DNA from: Carya illinoinensis
Lineage: Eukaryota; Streptophyta; Magnoliopsida; Fagales; Juglandaceae
NCBI RefSeq assembly: GCF_018687715.1
Contig: NC_056764.1
Span: 8,198,501 to 8,262,500, forward strand
Direction: 5' to 3'
Length of the DNA stretch: 64,000 nt
Shown: piece after piece, positions 11,635 to 23,400 of the stretch
Position numbering within the stretch: the stretch's first letter is position 1
Layout of the letters: each line of letters begins with the position of its first letter
Notes under the pieces: model-generated
What the model was told of the DNA's origin: nothing
Database searches by the model: none
The model's input: the letters and a program-made list of their open reading frames with translations, nothing else
Program-made: the position numbers and the translations under genes

Positions 11635-13754
11635 CTATTGAATGATAAGTAAGATAAGACCATTAGCTTGGTGGTGTTAGCCCATACTCTTAACATGACT
11701 CGTACACGTAGCATTGCCATGGCATTACAGTACTCAACATTCATATGTTGACCATGCCACCACGTTGGCCCCTTTGTTGGTGTACGAGCTTGTATAGTGC
11801 ACCATATTCTCTATTTCTAAATGCAAATGCATCATATTTTCTTGATGGCGAGAAAATGCATGTCCGATCGAGTGCACATTAGTCTTAATTTGAAACTTAG
11901 GCACAGGGATGGATTTCATGATATAGATGTCATGCTTCCTAAAATTTGGGTTTCCAATAATCGCAAGATATGATTAATTAATATGCGATCCTTTGAAGAA
12001 AATGTTACAAAAGGTAGCATAGTACTTTAATTGAGCTAAAATTTATTTAATATATATAGGAATATCTAAATTTTATTGAATTAAAGTTACTCTATGAAAC
12101 AAAGTGAGAATATATACTCTATGTATACATAGAACCTTTAAAATAGTGTCAACGTTAGCACTTCATGAATCTCCAAAATTTTGGTTGGATAACTTGATTT
12201 CATCTCCCCTTATTCTCCTCTATTTCTATGTTATATATATAATAATAAAAAATCTTGCAAAGTGAAGAGAAGGATTAAGAGCACTTCACAATATGTCAAA
12301 ACAGCCTTACTCTTTAACTCTAAAAAACTCAACAATATTAAATTATCACTTGTCCCAAACGTTTAAACTGATTAGAAGAGTAAGATTTTATTATTTATAT
12401 TATATTCTTAACACTTCGATCTCCTCATGTGGGCCAAATTCTTCATTAATGAGTGAGCCAAAAAGTAAAATTTTTGTAGGGAAAAAGATTTCTAACTTTT
12501 GAAATTATATAATATGGAGATATAGGCTTATAGCTTGTATTTTCATCCTATCAATTAACCCTCGCATGTGAGATCATAATCAAAAGATAAATAATTCTAT
12601 TATTAATATGAAAATTCTATTCTCCAAAGAAAATCATGTTTAATTATATAATATATAATTAATTGATCTGAAAGATAAGTTTTAAAATTTAAACATTATA
12701 AATCAAATTTTACTATTTAAGTAATGCAGATGCAGATATGTTCTTAGAATTACTCAATTAATAATATTGTCTGCAAATTTATGGTTTGGATATTCTAGAG
12801 TTCTTAATTGAATTATTAAATCTAGAGCCGATCAAAAGGGATAGATGTATAAAATGAACCTCAGGATAAAATGAAGAGAACCTATTCCAAAAGTTATAGG
12901 CACAAATGTAAACGAAACTTCATACCCTCCATGGCGAACTTCAACACCGTCTTCCCGGTCGTTTGGCCACAGATCCAATTCAATTACTTTGACACCTTTT
13001 TTCAGTGCGGCTATGATAGGGACCTCACTGCAATCACTGCTGAGTTGATTACCAGTTAGGTAGGAATTATGGCTTGTGAATATGAAATAATGAGCAAGTG
13101 GTGCCTGCATGTCCTGGTGCACCTGCGCCCATATATTCAAACAGAAAATCTAATTTGATGAGTTACTTGAAACATCAATTTTGTTCTAGATCTATATCAT
13201 AAGCTAAGTTACCCTTATAAATTGTTTAGATCAGAATTAGTGCTATAATCATAAAAATTGAGATTTCGCAAAAAAGAAATTTATAAACTAATATAATTTC
13301 ATATGATACGTTAGATTTATTTACAATAAAAATAACTTTATAATCTTATGAAAAATCTAAAAGATATTATAAGATCATTAATTACCACACGACGGATAGC
13401 GGAATTTCTATCACTCAGAAGATATCGGTAGAAAGCTTCAAAACTGAGGCCCTTCCGAGGGAACACGTTGAGATGTTTGAGGCTGTTGAAAATGGCCTGG
13501 GCACTGTCCTTGCTGGCATTACTTTCTTCTTGAACCTCAATGAGGAACCTTTGCAAGTGTTCAACGGTCATGGTACCATTCTCCGAATACCGCTCGAATA
13601 GTTTCTTGATATCTTCCGGTGGTTCATATATCCGGTGCTTGAATATTCTCTTGAAACAGAAGCAGACCTTGAAATGCTGCTTAGGCAGTTTTTTACTTAC
13701 GACCGGGAGGTTTGTAACGTCACATTCGTTCTCATTCTCTGAAATCATGTCCAT
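5391..13754 (-). CDS. PLC: phosphoinositide-specific phospholipase C (plant PI-PLC), nine coding exons
   Basis: Plant PI-PLC hydrolyses PtdIns(4,5)P2 to diacylglycerol and inositol trisphosphate at membranes in a calcium-dependent way. Coding exons are 13386-13754, 12926-13122, 11302-11437, 11025-11201, 10652-10854, 7842-7959, 6110-6265, 5905-5991 and 5391-5693. All phases join and give 581 aa, normal for the family. Residues 35-125 match the EF-hand-like N-terminus ([20 protein letters not shown]). The X domain follows ([14 protein letters not shown], with H141; IELDLW, with E171 and D173; FEDHLTP, with H223). Next come an acidic linker, the Y domain ([30 protein letters not shown]) and a C2 domain ending RFEFLPAN. 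Both catalytic histidines are kept, so activity is likely. The start at 13754 is the first ATG before the conserved HFKVCFCF; its short leader is longer than usual. Intron 6 begins GCAAGA (GC-AG type). Intron 5 (7960-10651) holds captured DNA and MITEs. Confidence 0.95.
6440..6668. repeat. AT-rich MITE, family A, in PLC intron 7/6 region
   Basis: The sequence carries AAAATATAATAAACAATTTA, then CAAATCTCAAAATAATAA, and ends CTCACTATCCAAATAGCAC. This matches the reverse orientation of the copies at 10087 and 43247. It lies upstream of exon 7, in the intron between exons 6 and 7. The left border is unclear. Confidence 0.5.
6900..7110. repeat. second MITE type, with AGGC ends
   Basis: The left end AGGCCAATGTGTTTAGTTG and the reverse complement of the right end, AGGCTGCATTTGAATG, are similar inverted ends around a 210-bp AT-rich core. 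No coding capacity is present. It lies in the PLC intron between exons 6 and 7. Confidence 0.4.
8342..8361. repeat. run of about 20 guanines
   Basis: A homopolymer G run follows GGGGTGGAACTACTT, a phrase that recalls the TGGTTCCACCTCTGC near 40423. It probably belongs to an old dispersed repeat. Run length is unreliable in assemblies. Confidence 0.8.
8536..8566. repeat. (CT)n microsatellite
   Basis: About fifteen CT dinucleotides lie just upstream of the captured ISPH exon. CT-rich tracts are common in plant 5' leaders, so this could have come with the captured piece. Confidence 0.85.
8645..8824 (+). pseudogene. ISPH: captured exon 1 fragment of ISPH/HDR (hydroxymethylbutenyl diphosphate reductase)
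   Basis: In one plus-strand frame the sequence encodes RKPLS, then a serine run, [30 protein letters not shown] and HEYTS. This is the end of the plastid transit peptide and the start of mature plant HDR, the last enzyme of the plastid MEP isoprenoid pathway. Right after HEYTS the DNA reads GTGAGTTTTATT, a plausible splice donor, so genomic DNA including the start of an intron was copied rather than a mature mRNA. No later HDR exon and no iron-sulfur cysteines are present, so it cannot make enzyme. It lies antisense inside PLC intron 5. Upstream frame continuity is lost by about 8640. The identification comes from memory of the family's conserved start. Confidence 0.75.
8825..9270. other. unidentified sequence following the ISPH fragment
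   Basis: It begins like an intron. The phrase TATTTGGTTACGTGAAAATGG at 8932 resembles the TTTGGTTGCTGTGAAAAT motif repeated near 45.6 kb. From about 8990 to 9180 the DNA is unusually GC-rich for an intron, with GACGGCGATGATGTCAAGG and a long minus-strand frame without recognisable domains. It may be more captured DNA. Confidence 0.4.
9437..10034. mobile_element. candidate MITE with GATCACTC ends
   Basis: The left end GATCACTCCTAATGATT and the reverse complement of the right end, GATCACTCTCAATGGTT, agree at most positions. They are flanked by TAA on the left and TAG on the right. The interior is AT-rich and non-coding, about 600 bp. The ends recall those of the candidate element at 3181 (…CCAATAG). 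It lies in PLC intron 5. Confidence 0.45.
10087..10285. repeat. AT-rich MITE, family A, in PLC intron 5
   Basis: The copy starts CCTATTTGGTTATATAGATA and contains AATATTGTTATAATATAA and TTATTATATTTTGTATGG. It ends in TTGTTAAACAAACAAC, whose reverse complement is similar to the start. It is in the same orientation as the copy at 43247. Confidence 0.6.
10287..10381. mobile_element. 95-bp CACTA-derived MITE with perfect ends
   Basis: The element begins CACTACAAGAAAAATGGTCT and ends with the exact reverse complement; 23 bases match perfectly at each end. CACTACAAGAAAA is the typical terminus of plant CACTA (En/Spm) transposons. AAC flanks it on both sides (10284-10286 and 10382-10384), the 3-bp target duplication expected of the superfamily. 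With only about 49 bp between the ends it has no coding room and needs a transposase in trans. It lies in PLC intron 5. Confidence 0.9.
11569..11631. repeat. compound (GC)n(GA)n microsatellite
   Basis: A short GC alternation is followed by about 24 GA dinucleotides. It lies in PLC intron 2, upstream of exon 3. Confidence 0.9.
12270..12510. repeat. dispersed plant repeat with ATTATCACTTGTCCCAAACG
   Basis: The words AAATTATCACTTGTCCCAAA, TTATTTATATTATATTCTTA and CTCATGTGGGCCAAA occur in the order I recall from a common non-coding dicot repeat. It lies in PLC intron 2. The class is not certain. Confidence 0.4.
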
Positions 13755-13874
13755 TTGGAGGGTCAGAGAGAGTGAGAGAGGGAGAGAGATCAGGGGGATT
13801 GAAGCGGCCTGTCGTTGATATGGCTTATTGTTTCTTTTTGCTACATGGAAGGAAAACTGGCCGGGGTACTTCAT

Positions 13875-15961
13875 TAATTGGTTCTACATTCCTAAGAATG
13901 GCGTCTGAGCAAAGCGAGAATCTTTGCTCATGCATTGCATGCTGTATAAGGAAGGCAAACGGTCCACGTTCCCTACTTTTTAATATATGCAAGAAAGCAT
14001 ACTGCTAGTATAACAATATTCTCATCTCTAGAGATTGTGCACATTCTCTACCTATATCTCTCGGTTTCAACTAAAGCGATGGACGTGATACTTGGATGAA
14101 AGAGATGTGACATATATGATACGTTTGAGAATAGTCTAATGTCTTTTGTATGTGGGTCCTAATAAGAGATTGCTTGTCTTTGGTTTGAACTGTAAAGGAA
14201 GAAGGGAACAAGTTGGGGAATGGTGGGGCAGAGGCAATGATAAACACCCAACTCTTAAAAGAGATTCTATGACCAAGATGCTATGATCATATTGTTTTTT
14301 AACAAGACCTTTAGGCATGCACCCAAGTTTCATGAACCAAGGCTTCAATAAGTGAAGAATAAAAGTTATCAAACTCCAGCCATTATTCCATGGTCATAGT
14401 TTTCAGGAGATCACAACGGAAAAGTTACAATGCTCTCTTCTTGGTAGATTTTTTTCCCAATTAGTGGTAATATTTATTTTTGTTCAATAAAAATAATGGG
14501 GATAGCATATTAATAACCTGGACTGTATTTATTTTTTATTTTTTGGAGAAACACATTCATCTCACACCAACCCATACTTGAGAGCCTTCTTCATACTTCC
14601 CAGAAAATAAAAAATTGTGAGCCTTTTTCATGTTGCAAAACCAAATATCATGGAGGCCGAAGACATATAAAGCCCTAAAGAATCATTTCTTGGCGGGCCT
14701 TTTTCTTCATCTTTGATTACCGAAAGAAGCTTTTTTTGCATCTTGTTCGATTCAGGGAGACCGAAAGGACCAGTCGATTCAGCGTCACACTGTCTGTATT
14801 CAGGCGTCACTTTGCCACCGACTCAAAGTTGGAAGAGCATCGCTGCATTTTTGTTCTGGGGAGCGATAGAGTTACTATTCTATTATTATTTAGTTATTTT
14901 ATTATTTTTTAACATCTTTAATTATTAAGAAAAAATTAAAAAAATATATAATTTTATTAATATTCACTTTCTTAATTATTAAGTAAAATAAAAAATTAAA
15001 AAAATAAATATAAAAATAATAGTAAATGGGTAGTAATAGTGTAGTAATTTTAAGTTAGATTTGAGTGTTGAAAAGTGTTGAAGAATGTTGTGAATAGTAA
15101 TAAAAAAATAAATAAAAAATAATAATTGAATATTAAATAGTAATAAAAGTAATAAATACTAATAAAAAATATATAAAAAATAATAATAAAATAATAAATA
15201 GTAATAAAGTATATGGAGAAATTCCTAACACCCAAAATGAACAAGGGAGTAAGGGTCCGGTTCTGAGATCCCAAAGGCACGGCTCAGTAAAACAAAAGGT
15301 CTGCAATCCGGAGTAAACATTGCCGGTTCGGATTTGGGCTTATTGAAATGCAGTTCCCAATCGTATTTTGAGGTGGCGCTGAACACGAATAACAAGTTTG
15401 GCAAGGCTATTTGCCCATTTGCACGTTATGTTGTTTACTAAATAAGCCTGAACAGCTCCGAAACAAACGTATATATCGCCACGAGATCAATGCTAAGTCG
15501 CCTTGAGCAGTCCACAATCCGGATGGGAGGCATGCGGTACAAACCCCACAGGCTAAGTTACATGATTGGAAAAGCTTATGTGAAATTTTGAACATTGGGT
15601 CAAGAACGTCAAACATAGAGCAGCCAGCCAAAACAAAGTTAGGAGGGCAAATTACAGGCAATGACTATTAAAAGTGGCAAAGACGAGAACAGAGATTAGT
15701 GACTCCATTAAAAAAAAATGAAAAACAGAAAAGGAAAAGAAAACATATGTTTAAAAAAAGGAAACAGCAGATGGCCTTTTTTTGAAGGTTCACATCTTCC
15801 ACTAGTCAAGAAAAGGAACCACAAGAGAACCCATAATAGGTCTTAAATGCATATTAAATTAAGAAAAAGTATGGGGAAAGTGAAATGACCAAAAACTCTC
15901 CACAACACTCTCCCGCATCCCCCCCACGCCGCCCATCCTTTGCGGGATCTGAAAAGAGTGG
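13875..15961. other. intergenic region between PLC and PDX1, left part
   Basis: No gene is recognised. 14880-15220 is a very AT-rich tract built from AATAATAGTAA-like words. 15238-15660 has normal base composition and a minus-strand frame of 84 codons (15407-15661) with no known domain. The PLC promoter should lie just right of 13754; the leader there is CT-rich on the coding strand. Confidence 0.5.
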
Positions 15962-16400
15962 TCATGGGGAGGCTACGGTGGAGCTGTAGGTGCTGTCGAC
16001 TGTCGAGGTGGCAGTACAGTTGTCCGGTGGTGTAGATCTAGCCATGAGGGAGAGAAGACCCGTGAGGGAGAGGGCATGTGAGGGAGAGGAAGGTCGGCGT
16101 GGGCTAGGGAAGGAGGGCATGGCAGAGGGGTGGAGGTCCGGCATGCTCATGGGCAGTGACGCGCTATTGTAGGTGGCGGATCTGAGCTGCGACGTGGGAA
16201 AACTGTGCAGAGAGAGGGCGTGCGTGCGAGGAAAGAGGGAGGAGCTACGGGCCTCGGGTTTGGGGAGGAGGAAGGGCTCAATGGTAGTGTTCAGTGGCTG
16301 CGGTGGGAGGCCCAGTCGAAGGCGGCGACGGATCTGGGCCGCGATGAGGACACGCATGAGAAGAGAGAAAGGAGAGGGAGAGGAGATATGCAAGGACTGA
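15962..16400. other. GC-rich island of unknown nature
   Basis: This stretch is markedly richer in G and C than its surroundings and is built from GGGAGAG, GGCGGA and GTGAGGGAG words on the plus strand. It leaves open frames on both strands, and the longest minus-strand frame is proline- and serine-rich low complexity. This looks like composition rather than coding. It may be the 5' region of a decayed retroelement or a captured leader. TA and AAAAT repeats follow at 16413-16460. Confidence 0.4.
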
Positions 16401-16401
16401 T

Positions 16402-16439
<38 letters not shown>

Positions 16440-17111
16440 AAATAAAATAAAATAAAACAAAAACAAAAAAACAAAAAAACCACCAAGGGTGTGCAATATG
16501 TCTCCATAGAATAACTCTTAAATTAAAAATAGGTCATTGTGGTCAAAAGGTAACAAAAAAAGCAAGATCTAAGCCTACCCCAAGAATCCCCATATGTGAC
16601 GATTGACATGATGGTTAGTGTATCACTTGTGAGTGTCACAATTTCTCCCCAAACTGAGAGTATTCAAAACCAATTAGTGCAAGGCATCATTGCCTACGTG
16701 AAAATGTATGGCAATTTGACACAGCTATTTTCCTCAAAACACAATATGTTAAGAAATCAAATTCAAAGAGGCATTTGACAAAGTACTGTTATTTCATACC
16801 CAACAAAATGAAAGGAACAATTCCCACCTGTTATTTCCAACCAAAACACATTCATTCTCACAGGCGGAAAGCAATTAGTACATCCGGTAAGCTATCAAAG
16901 GTGATGTGACAATAATTTCCAGGATTTCATGATAAATCTACTACTTGTTTAAAAGGAAGACAATTTCAAATCTATGATCCCCTAATCGTGAACTTCCAAG
17001 CCAAAATCTATAGCTAATTCAAAGCAAAACTAATAAAATATGGCATTAATATTGTAAATCTTTCCAGAGAAGACTATACTCCTCGTCCTTAATTTCCCAC
17101 CATTTTCCTTT

Positions 17112-18044
17112 CTACTCGGACCGGTTTGCGTACCTCTCAACCTTATCATCATTGAGATTAATCCCTACCATGGCCTCGCCCAACCCGCAGCTCACCTCCG
17201 CAAGCACATCTGGGTCACTGTAATGGGTCACGGCCTGCACAATGGCCCGCGCTCGCCTCACCGGGTCCCCGCTCTTGAACACTCCGGAGCCCACGAACAC
17301 ACCATCGCAGCCCAGCTGCATCATCAGCGCAGCGTCGGCCGGGGTCGCGACCCCGCCCGCAGCGAATTGCACGACGGGCAGCCTCCCGAGCTGCTTGGTC
17401 TGCATCACGAGGTCGTACGGCGCGGCGATCTTCTTGGCGAAGGTGAAGACCTCGTCGTCGTCCATGTTCCTCAGTACTCTGATGTCTCCCATGACCGAAC
17501 GCACGTGCCTAACGGCCTCGATCACGTTGCCGGTTCCGGCCTCACCCTTGGTGCGGATCATCGCCGCGCCTTCGCGGATCCTCCGAAGGGCCTCGCCGAG
17601 GTTCCGGCAGCCGCAGACAAAGGGGATACGGAAGTTGTGCTTGTTGATATGATTGTCCTCGTCGGCCGGTGTGAGCACCTCGGATTCGTCCACGTAGTCG
17701 ATCCCGATGGCCTCCAGGATCTGAGCCTCCACGAAGTGCCCGATGCGGGCTTTCGCCATAACAGGGATGGTCACAGCCTGCTTGATCTCCTTGATCAGCT
17801 GTGGGTCACTCATGCGGGCCACTCCACCCTGGGCCCTGATATCCGCCGGCACACGTTCCAGAGCCATAACGGCGCACGCACCTGCCTCCTCAGCGACCCG
17901 AGCCTGCTCGGCGTTCACCACGTCCATAATGACCCCGCCGCGGAGCATCTGGGCGAGACCCACCTTGACAGAGAACGGAGATTTCTTGGCGGTCTCGTAT
18001 ATCGCTCCATTACCGTAAACGGTGACCACTCCGGTGTCAGCCAT
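17112..18044 (-). CDS. PDX1: pyridoxal 5'-phosphate synthase subunit PDX1, intronless
   Basis: PDX1 is the synthase half of the cytosolic DXP-independent vitamin B6 route. With ammonia supplied by the glutaminase PDX2 it condenses a pentose phosphate and a triose phosphate to PLP. The 310-residue frame covers the whole (βα)8-barrel family length. After a short plant N-terminus come the conserved blocks [35 protein letters not shown] with the imine-forming K98, [10 protein letters not shown] with the second catalytic K166, and the phosphate-binding [16 protein letters not shown] and [17 protein letters not shown]. No intron, stop or frameshift is present. It is GC-rich compared with flanking DNA. 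A long antisense frame is a by-product of this composition. The start chosen is the only ATG giving the family N-terminus. Whether it is the PDX1.1- or PDX1.3-type copy cannot be told from the window alone. Confidence 0.97.
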   Translation of the reverse strand: MADTGVVTVYGNGAIYETAKKSPFSVKVGLAQMLRGGVIMDVVNAEQARVAEEAGACAVMALERVPADIRAQGGVARMSDPQLIKEIKQAVTIPVMAKARIGHFVEAQILEAIGIDYVDESEVLTPADEDNHINKHNFRIPFVCGCRNLGEALRRIREGAAMIRTKGEAGTGNVIEAVRHVRSVMGDIRVLRNMDDDEVFTFAKKIAAPYDLVMQTKQLGRLPVVQFAAGGVATPADAALMMQLGCDGVFVGSGVFKSGDPVRRARAIVQAVTHYSDPDVLAEVSCGLGEAMVGINLNDDKVERYANRSE

Positions 18045-18159
18045 TTCGAAAGATAGAAATTTGTGGCAGTGTGTGGTAGACGAGAGATTGAGAGAATGAG
18101 GCGGTGGCGAGAGAGATTATGGTGGATGGTATTTGTTTGGCATATGAGTTGGCTTGGGG

Positions 18160-18174
18160 ATTTATTTATTTTAT
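18160..18174 (-). promoter_or_regulatory. possible TATA region of PDX1
   Basis: Reading the minus strand, AATAAAATAAATAAATCC lies about 115 bases upstream of the PDX1 ATG. A CT-rich leader (TAATCTCTCTCGCC and CTCAATCTCTCG) follows, as is usual for plant 5' untranslated regions. No better TATA box is seen. Confidence 0.35.
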
Positions 18175-18249
18175 TGTCACATAATCATTTTTCTGCCTGT
18201 CGAGGAATAAACTTTTGGCAATACTCGAAAATTTGAAAAGAAAAAAAAA

Positions 18250-20462
18250 ATATATATATATATATATACTAGGTGGGAGTAACGTGCAAAGCACGTTTGT
18301 CTAATTTTATGAAATGATTATTTGTAAAAAATAATATATATTTTATAAAAATTATTGATGTCACTTAATAATTTAAGGCATATTGGAGAAAATAAAAAAA
18401 TTAGTTCAAAATATCATATAATCCAATACATGTTTATAACATCTATAATTTTAGTAAAGATGTATGCGAAAAATTTAATAAAAGTCTAACATAAACGGTA
18501 GTTCAAAATATGTGTCGTTTGATGTTTATATTATAATTCATCAATTTATGTCATCCTGTAGACAATCAATAGAGACAACATTGAAATTCTTATTTTGCTG
18601 TTGGTTGAGTCGATCAGGGACAACACAAAGTTAAAACATAATCTTTTTATAAAATTTGTGGTATAATATTTTCTATATATAGCATATATATAAATCATAA
18701 AATATATTTTGAAATTGTTGGCAGAATTTACTCTTTCTTGATTAGCTCAAGAATCACGGTCTTTGTCACGTGCCTATCATAGCAAGCCTATGTATGGAAT
18801 ATGACTTAGCGGAAGCTACGCCCTACTACCATGGGGAAAAAAAACACTTGATTAAACACACTTGTATTATATATTATATGAGATTTTTAAATTTAGAATA
18901 CTCAATAATCTGAGTTAATGAAACGTATAATATATGTATATTATACTTAGGGATTCACGTCTTATGCACCTAATACATGTGTATATGTTAAGGAGAAAGA
19001 GAAAAATATAATAACTAATCTTTAATTACTTATTATTATATAAACTTTTAAGTATTATAATTATTAATGAGATTAATAAATCATATAACAACATTGAATG
19101 CTATCTCTCTCAACATTTATGTCTTCATTTTATGTGTCAAACCGTTAAAACAAACGGTGTTAACTTTAACGGAAAAACAAGAAAAACCGTTAAAACAAGA
19201 TTTTCCGTTTCATACACACTTTTTATATATAGAAGATATTTATAGTTGTAAGTATAACTATACATTAATATATATATTAATTTAATGTGATTGATGTAAA
19301 TTTTATTAAAAATAATTTAAATTTAAATATAAATAAATCAATATTGATACACAGATTAATACGCGACTTTACTTGTACGTAACAAAATTAAAAAAAAAAT
19401 AAACTTATTTGGGCAACATTGCACAGGAGATGTTTTGCATCATCTCGTAATATATATTTTATATATTTTAAAATTATTTTTTATTATTTTATTATATTTT
19501 TATTAAACTAATAAAATTATTCTACTTATTATTCATTCACCACATACTTATAAAAGAAAAAATAAAAAATAAAATAAAATAAATATTGTGTATAGTATAC
19601 AGAGATAATAAGTAGATTTATTCTTCACATTTTATGAAAGCAAGTTCACTTTATTAATAGAAAAAATGGAAAAATTAATTAGGAAAATATTTCTCCCACA
19701 TAATGTGATCACCGGTGGTTATTTATTGAGTTTTTTTAATGTTTTTATTTAATAGTTAAGTAAATCTTTTTTAAAGAATTTGTGATTTTTATTATTTTTT
19801 AAATATTTAATGAGTCTAAAAAAATATTTGAAAAATAAAAAGACAAGATATTTTGACATATTCGGTGACTATCTTGGGGGCATCCTATTAGCACCACCAC
19901 AATTAATTATTAGAAAAAGAGGAGGGGGAATGTACGGAGGGGATGATGGAAGAAGAGAGAAAAGCCAATGGTTTAGGATTTCCATCGGCTTCCACAGAGT
20001 TGATTGCCAATCTGCAACATTAGCCATTACAGGTACAAACAGAGCCCGTTGGCCCTTTGCTCATCTTTCAACCCTGTTAGGCTGCCTGCCACTCATTTCC
20101 CTGTTCTATTTGCCTATTTTTTTAAAAATAAATATAAAAATAAAAAAATAAAAAATAAAAAGGAAGATATTGGGTGTGGCGTTTCCCTTTGTTTATCTGA
20201 AAATCAATTATTTATGTGTTTTTTAACTTAATTTTACCTCCACGAAAATGAATAATAATTCGTGATAACAACGCGGAAGTGATCTGCTTGAGCAAAGTGA
20301 TACCCTTTTTTTTATAGGTTATGAGGGGTGCAACACTTTTTATTACGAGCTTGAGAAAAGTGATACTAAATGTATAAAAAAGTCCTAGTAAAAGGCAGCC
20401 TACAAGAGACTATTAAAACTACAAAATTTGATCTTTGCTTTGTAGCCACAATGCCAGGCAAC
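18250..20462. other. AT-rich intergenic region with old repeats
   Basis: No gene is supported. A TA microsatellite at 18250-18268 is followed by CTAGGTGGGAGTAACGTGCA, a phrase I associate with the ends of dispersed plant repeats. 19235-19390 is the second copy of the repeat at 1645-1815. A plus-strand frame at 19810-20151 (113 codons) has no recognisable domain and a lysine-rich low-complexity tail. Confidence 0.55.
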
Positions 20463-23400
20463 CTAGTTCGAACGTCTCTCTGTTTTCACCTTTTCCATAT
20501 CTTCCACATCCTCCACGATTTTCTTTTTCTGTTGAATCCAACTCTTAATGAGATTGCTATTGGAAGGCTGGAGGGTGCATGGTGGTGCTTGTGAAGGGAA
20601 GGTAGTTGATTGTTCCAGAAATTGCCTCTGCTTGATATCGGCAATGCAAAGCAGGGACTCTGGACACAGTTCTTGCGCAGAATATGGTGGGACTGGCTTG
20701 AAGTCCTGCAGCTTCGAGTACTCTCTGATGAGGTGAAACATGTAATCATAGACCCTATCCATACTCAAGGATTCCATTAACTTCTGCCCTTCTTTTCCTA
20801 TTTCCTTAGCCTGATCAGCCGTGTTTACCATACCGCAAACAAAAACAAAGCATTAGAAACTATGTTGTTAACACCGATGCTTAATTTATAAGCAGAAATA
20901 CTGTGGATAGAACAAAAGTAGGAAGGCCAACTTAGACATAAAACTGATGAAAAATAACAAGTAATTGGAGTTCAGATAGCACTTAGGCTGCTATAGGATT
21001 TATCAATTCTCCACCCAATAAATATTTAACAAGAGTCTCTCTTCTTTTTTTTATTCTACTTTTAATTCAGACACAGCTAAAACCAAAAGGCATTAGTCTT
21101 GTTATGGTGAACAGAAATCTTTATATGGCATAAAGAGGAGCTACAAAGCGTTCAACACTTCAAATGTCATGGATCAAAGTTCACATTGTGTTCTCCATGC
21201 TATTTTTACAATGATTATGGGAATATGGGAGTCTGCACGGGCTGACATGACATGCCATGTCAGCAATTGTCAGATATATACTAATGTAGCAGTGCCACAT
21301 CAGCCCATGCACGACGCTTTTACAAACTTATTTAATTATATCTTTTTTCTTAGCACGGCCACGGATACAGCCAACAGTGTTGTTCTTATACAGAAGGCTG
21401 TGTTGCCCGTGGTCATTGTCCTGCAGTCATAATTTATTTCATCATTACTCATAACACATCAATGTTGTCATCTTCATAGATGTTGGTTAAGCACGGTGCA
21501 CTATGAAGCTTTAGATGACAACATCCTTAAGCGACAACGTCCTTAAGCTACAACAAGTACCACTAACCACTACTGCTACTACTATCATCCATTTTACTTT
21601 GTTTTTTTACTCTTTTTTTTTTTTTTTTTAAATTTTATTATGGTTAAAATTAATTTTTACAGAAACATTACTACCATCCATACCTACTTCTATTGCTATT
21701 TTTCTACTATTGATGTTAATCCTGATATAATCTACTATGAAGCATAAGGTGGAAATCTAAAATCAGAAACGTAAACACCCTCTCATACCACTCAGATAAG
21801 TGAAAACATACCTCAAACGGGTGTTTAGTACCCCAATCAACAGCATACTTTATAGAGGGGCATAAATTGTTAGGTGAGACAGGCCAATAGTTTTTCTTTG
21901 GAATGAGACCACGACTGAAGAAATCTTCATAATCTGGGGATATTATTAATGCTAGAGAACCACATGATAGAATATACTTCAAGCTCACGGACCAAGCATA
22001 GCCTTCGGCATAAATTTTGTACCTGCAGAAGAAGGGAGGGAAAGGGGGGGACATAAATAATCAGCTGCAAGAGGATGCACATATATACTATCAGAGGAAA
22101 ATTAAACAACAAAGCAGATTTTCCTAAGGGAGCCCCCAAAGGACACCCTTAGCTTAAATGCAGAATTTATTTTACATGGATCTTAGGATGATGATGGTCA
22201 AGGTCCGAGCTTCATTGTGGCATACCATGATAAAAAGAATACATGAAACATAAGACTGGTTAGTTTTCTTTGCAAGTTTCTAGGGGTTTTTAAAATGTGC
22301 AATGCTCAGTGGCTGATTAGGGTGTCAATCTAGATTGTATACGCAATGTTCATATACATAAACCAAAGCCATCCTTCATAAACATCAGGCAGTTCATTAA
22401 AGTACAAGGGTATCCATAAGAAGAGATGAGGAAAACCCCATGTTATCCAACCACCTGGATCAGCCAATGCAGTTTCTAAGACAGTCCATTAAAGCACAAG
22501 TGTATCCATATGTAACTTTAAAAAGAGTACTTACTGGTAATTGCACTGATTTGAAAGTTTAGATTGCTCGTAGCCAATTCTTGCTTCTTCTGCCCAATCC
22601 TGTAATGCATGGTAACATGACAACATCAAAAAATAAACTTTTAGGTACTTTGTCCATCGCTTCCACATGTTTGCTTATTATTTATTTATCGTCTAAGTAT
22701 CAATTCCATAAGTTTTATTCCAAGTAGAGGTCCACACATTAATTCCAACTTCACCTGACGCATGATTTGTGCGCCCCACATCCTGGAGTGATTGCATTTC
22801 AGTAACTCTAAACGAACAGGGGACTGAACATCCGGATTTCCTTTCCAATATGCTTGGGGCCACTTCTTTGACCAACTAATACGTTGAGAACCCCGTTTAA
22901 TGTCCCGGAACTCTTCATCCCAGGGCCTTAAATTTGTCTCCGGCCTGTACAACAACCATTTTCATACAATAAATCCGACCATGCCTACATATGAAGGTAA
23001 TGCCATTTCCAAATGCACGAGACAATGACTGTAAAAAGGTTCTCAGGCTTGCGCTTATCAAGAAAATAAAACCAGTAGCGTTTCAAACAATTAGAGTTGT
23101 ACGATCATATATTCAATTAAGAAGCAACATGAAAAAATCACATTTTAATTAAGAAATAACAACTGGTTTAAACAAAAGAAACAAAACAAAACAAAAAAGG
23201 TTTTTTCGCAACTAATCCCAACTAATCTCAGGTGTCCGGAAAGAGCCTCCGACTAATTCCGGGCTACAGAAGCTTTCGGCAAGAGTTTCCCACGAGTTCG
23301 TATGTTAAGAAATAAAATAAATAATAAAATTTACGTCTTCCCCTCAGCTTCAGATTTTGGACAAATGGTGATTTTGTAGTCCAATATTTGAAAACCCCAG

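Noticed and set aside
15962..16507. 181-codon minus-strand frame as a real gene
   Set aside because: It is proline- and serine-rich with no domain, begins inside a TA and AAAAT repeat, and overlapping frames are open on both strands, which points to composition.
17223..18056. 277-codon plus-strand frame opposite PDX1
   Set aside because: It is an antisense shadow of a GC-rich conserved coding region; the peptide has no domain, while the minus strand is a textbook PDX1.
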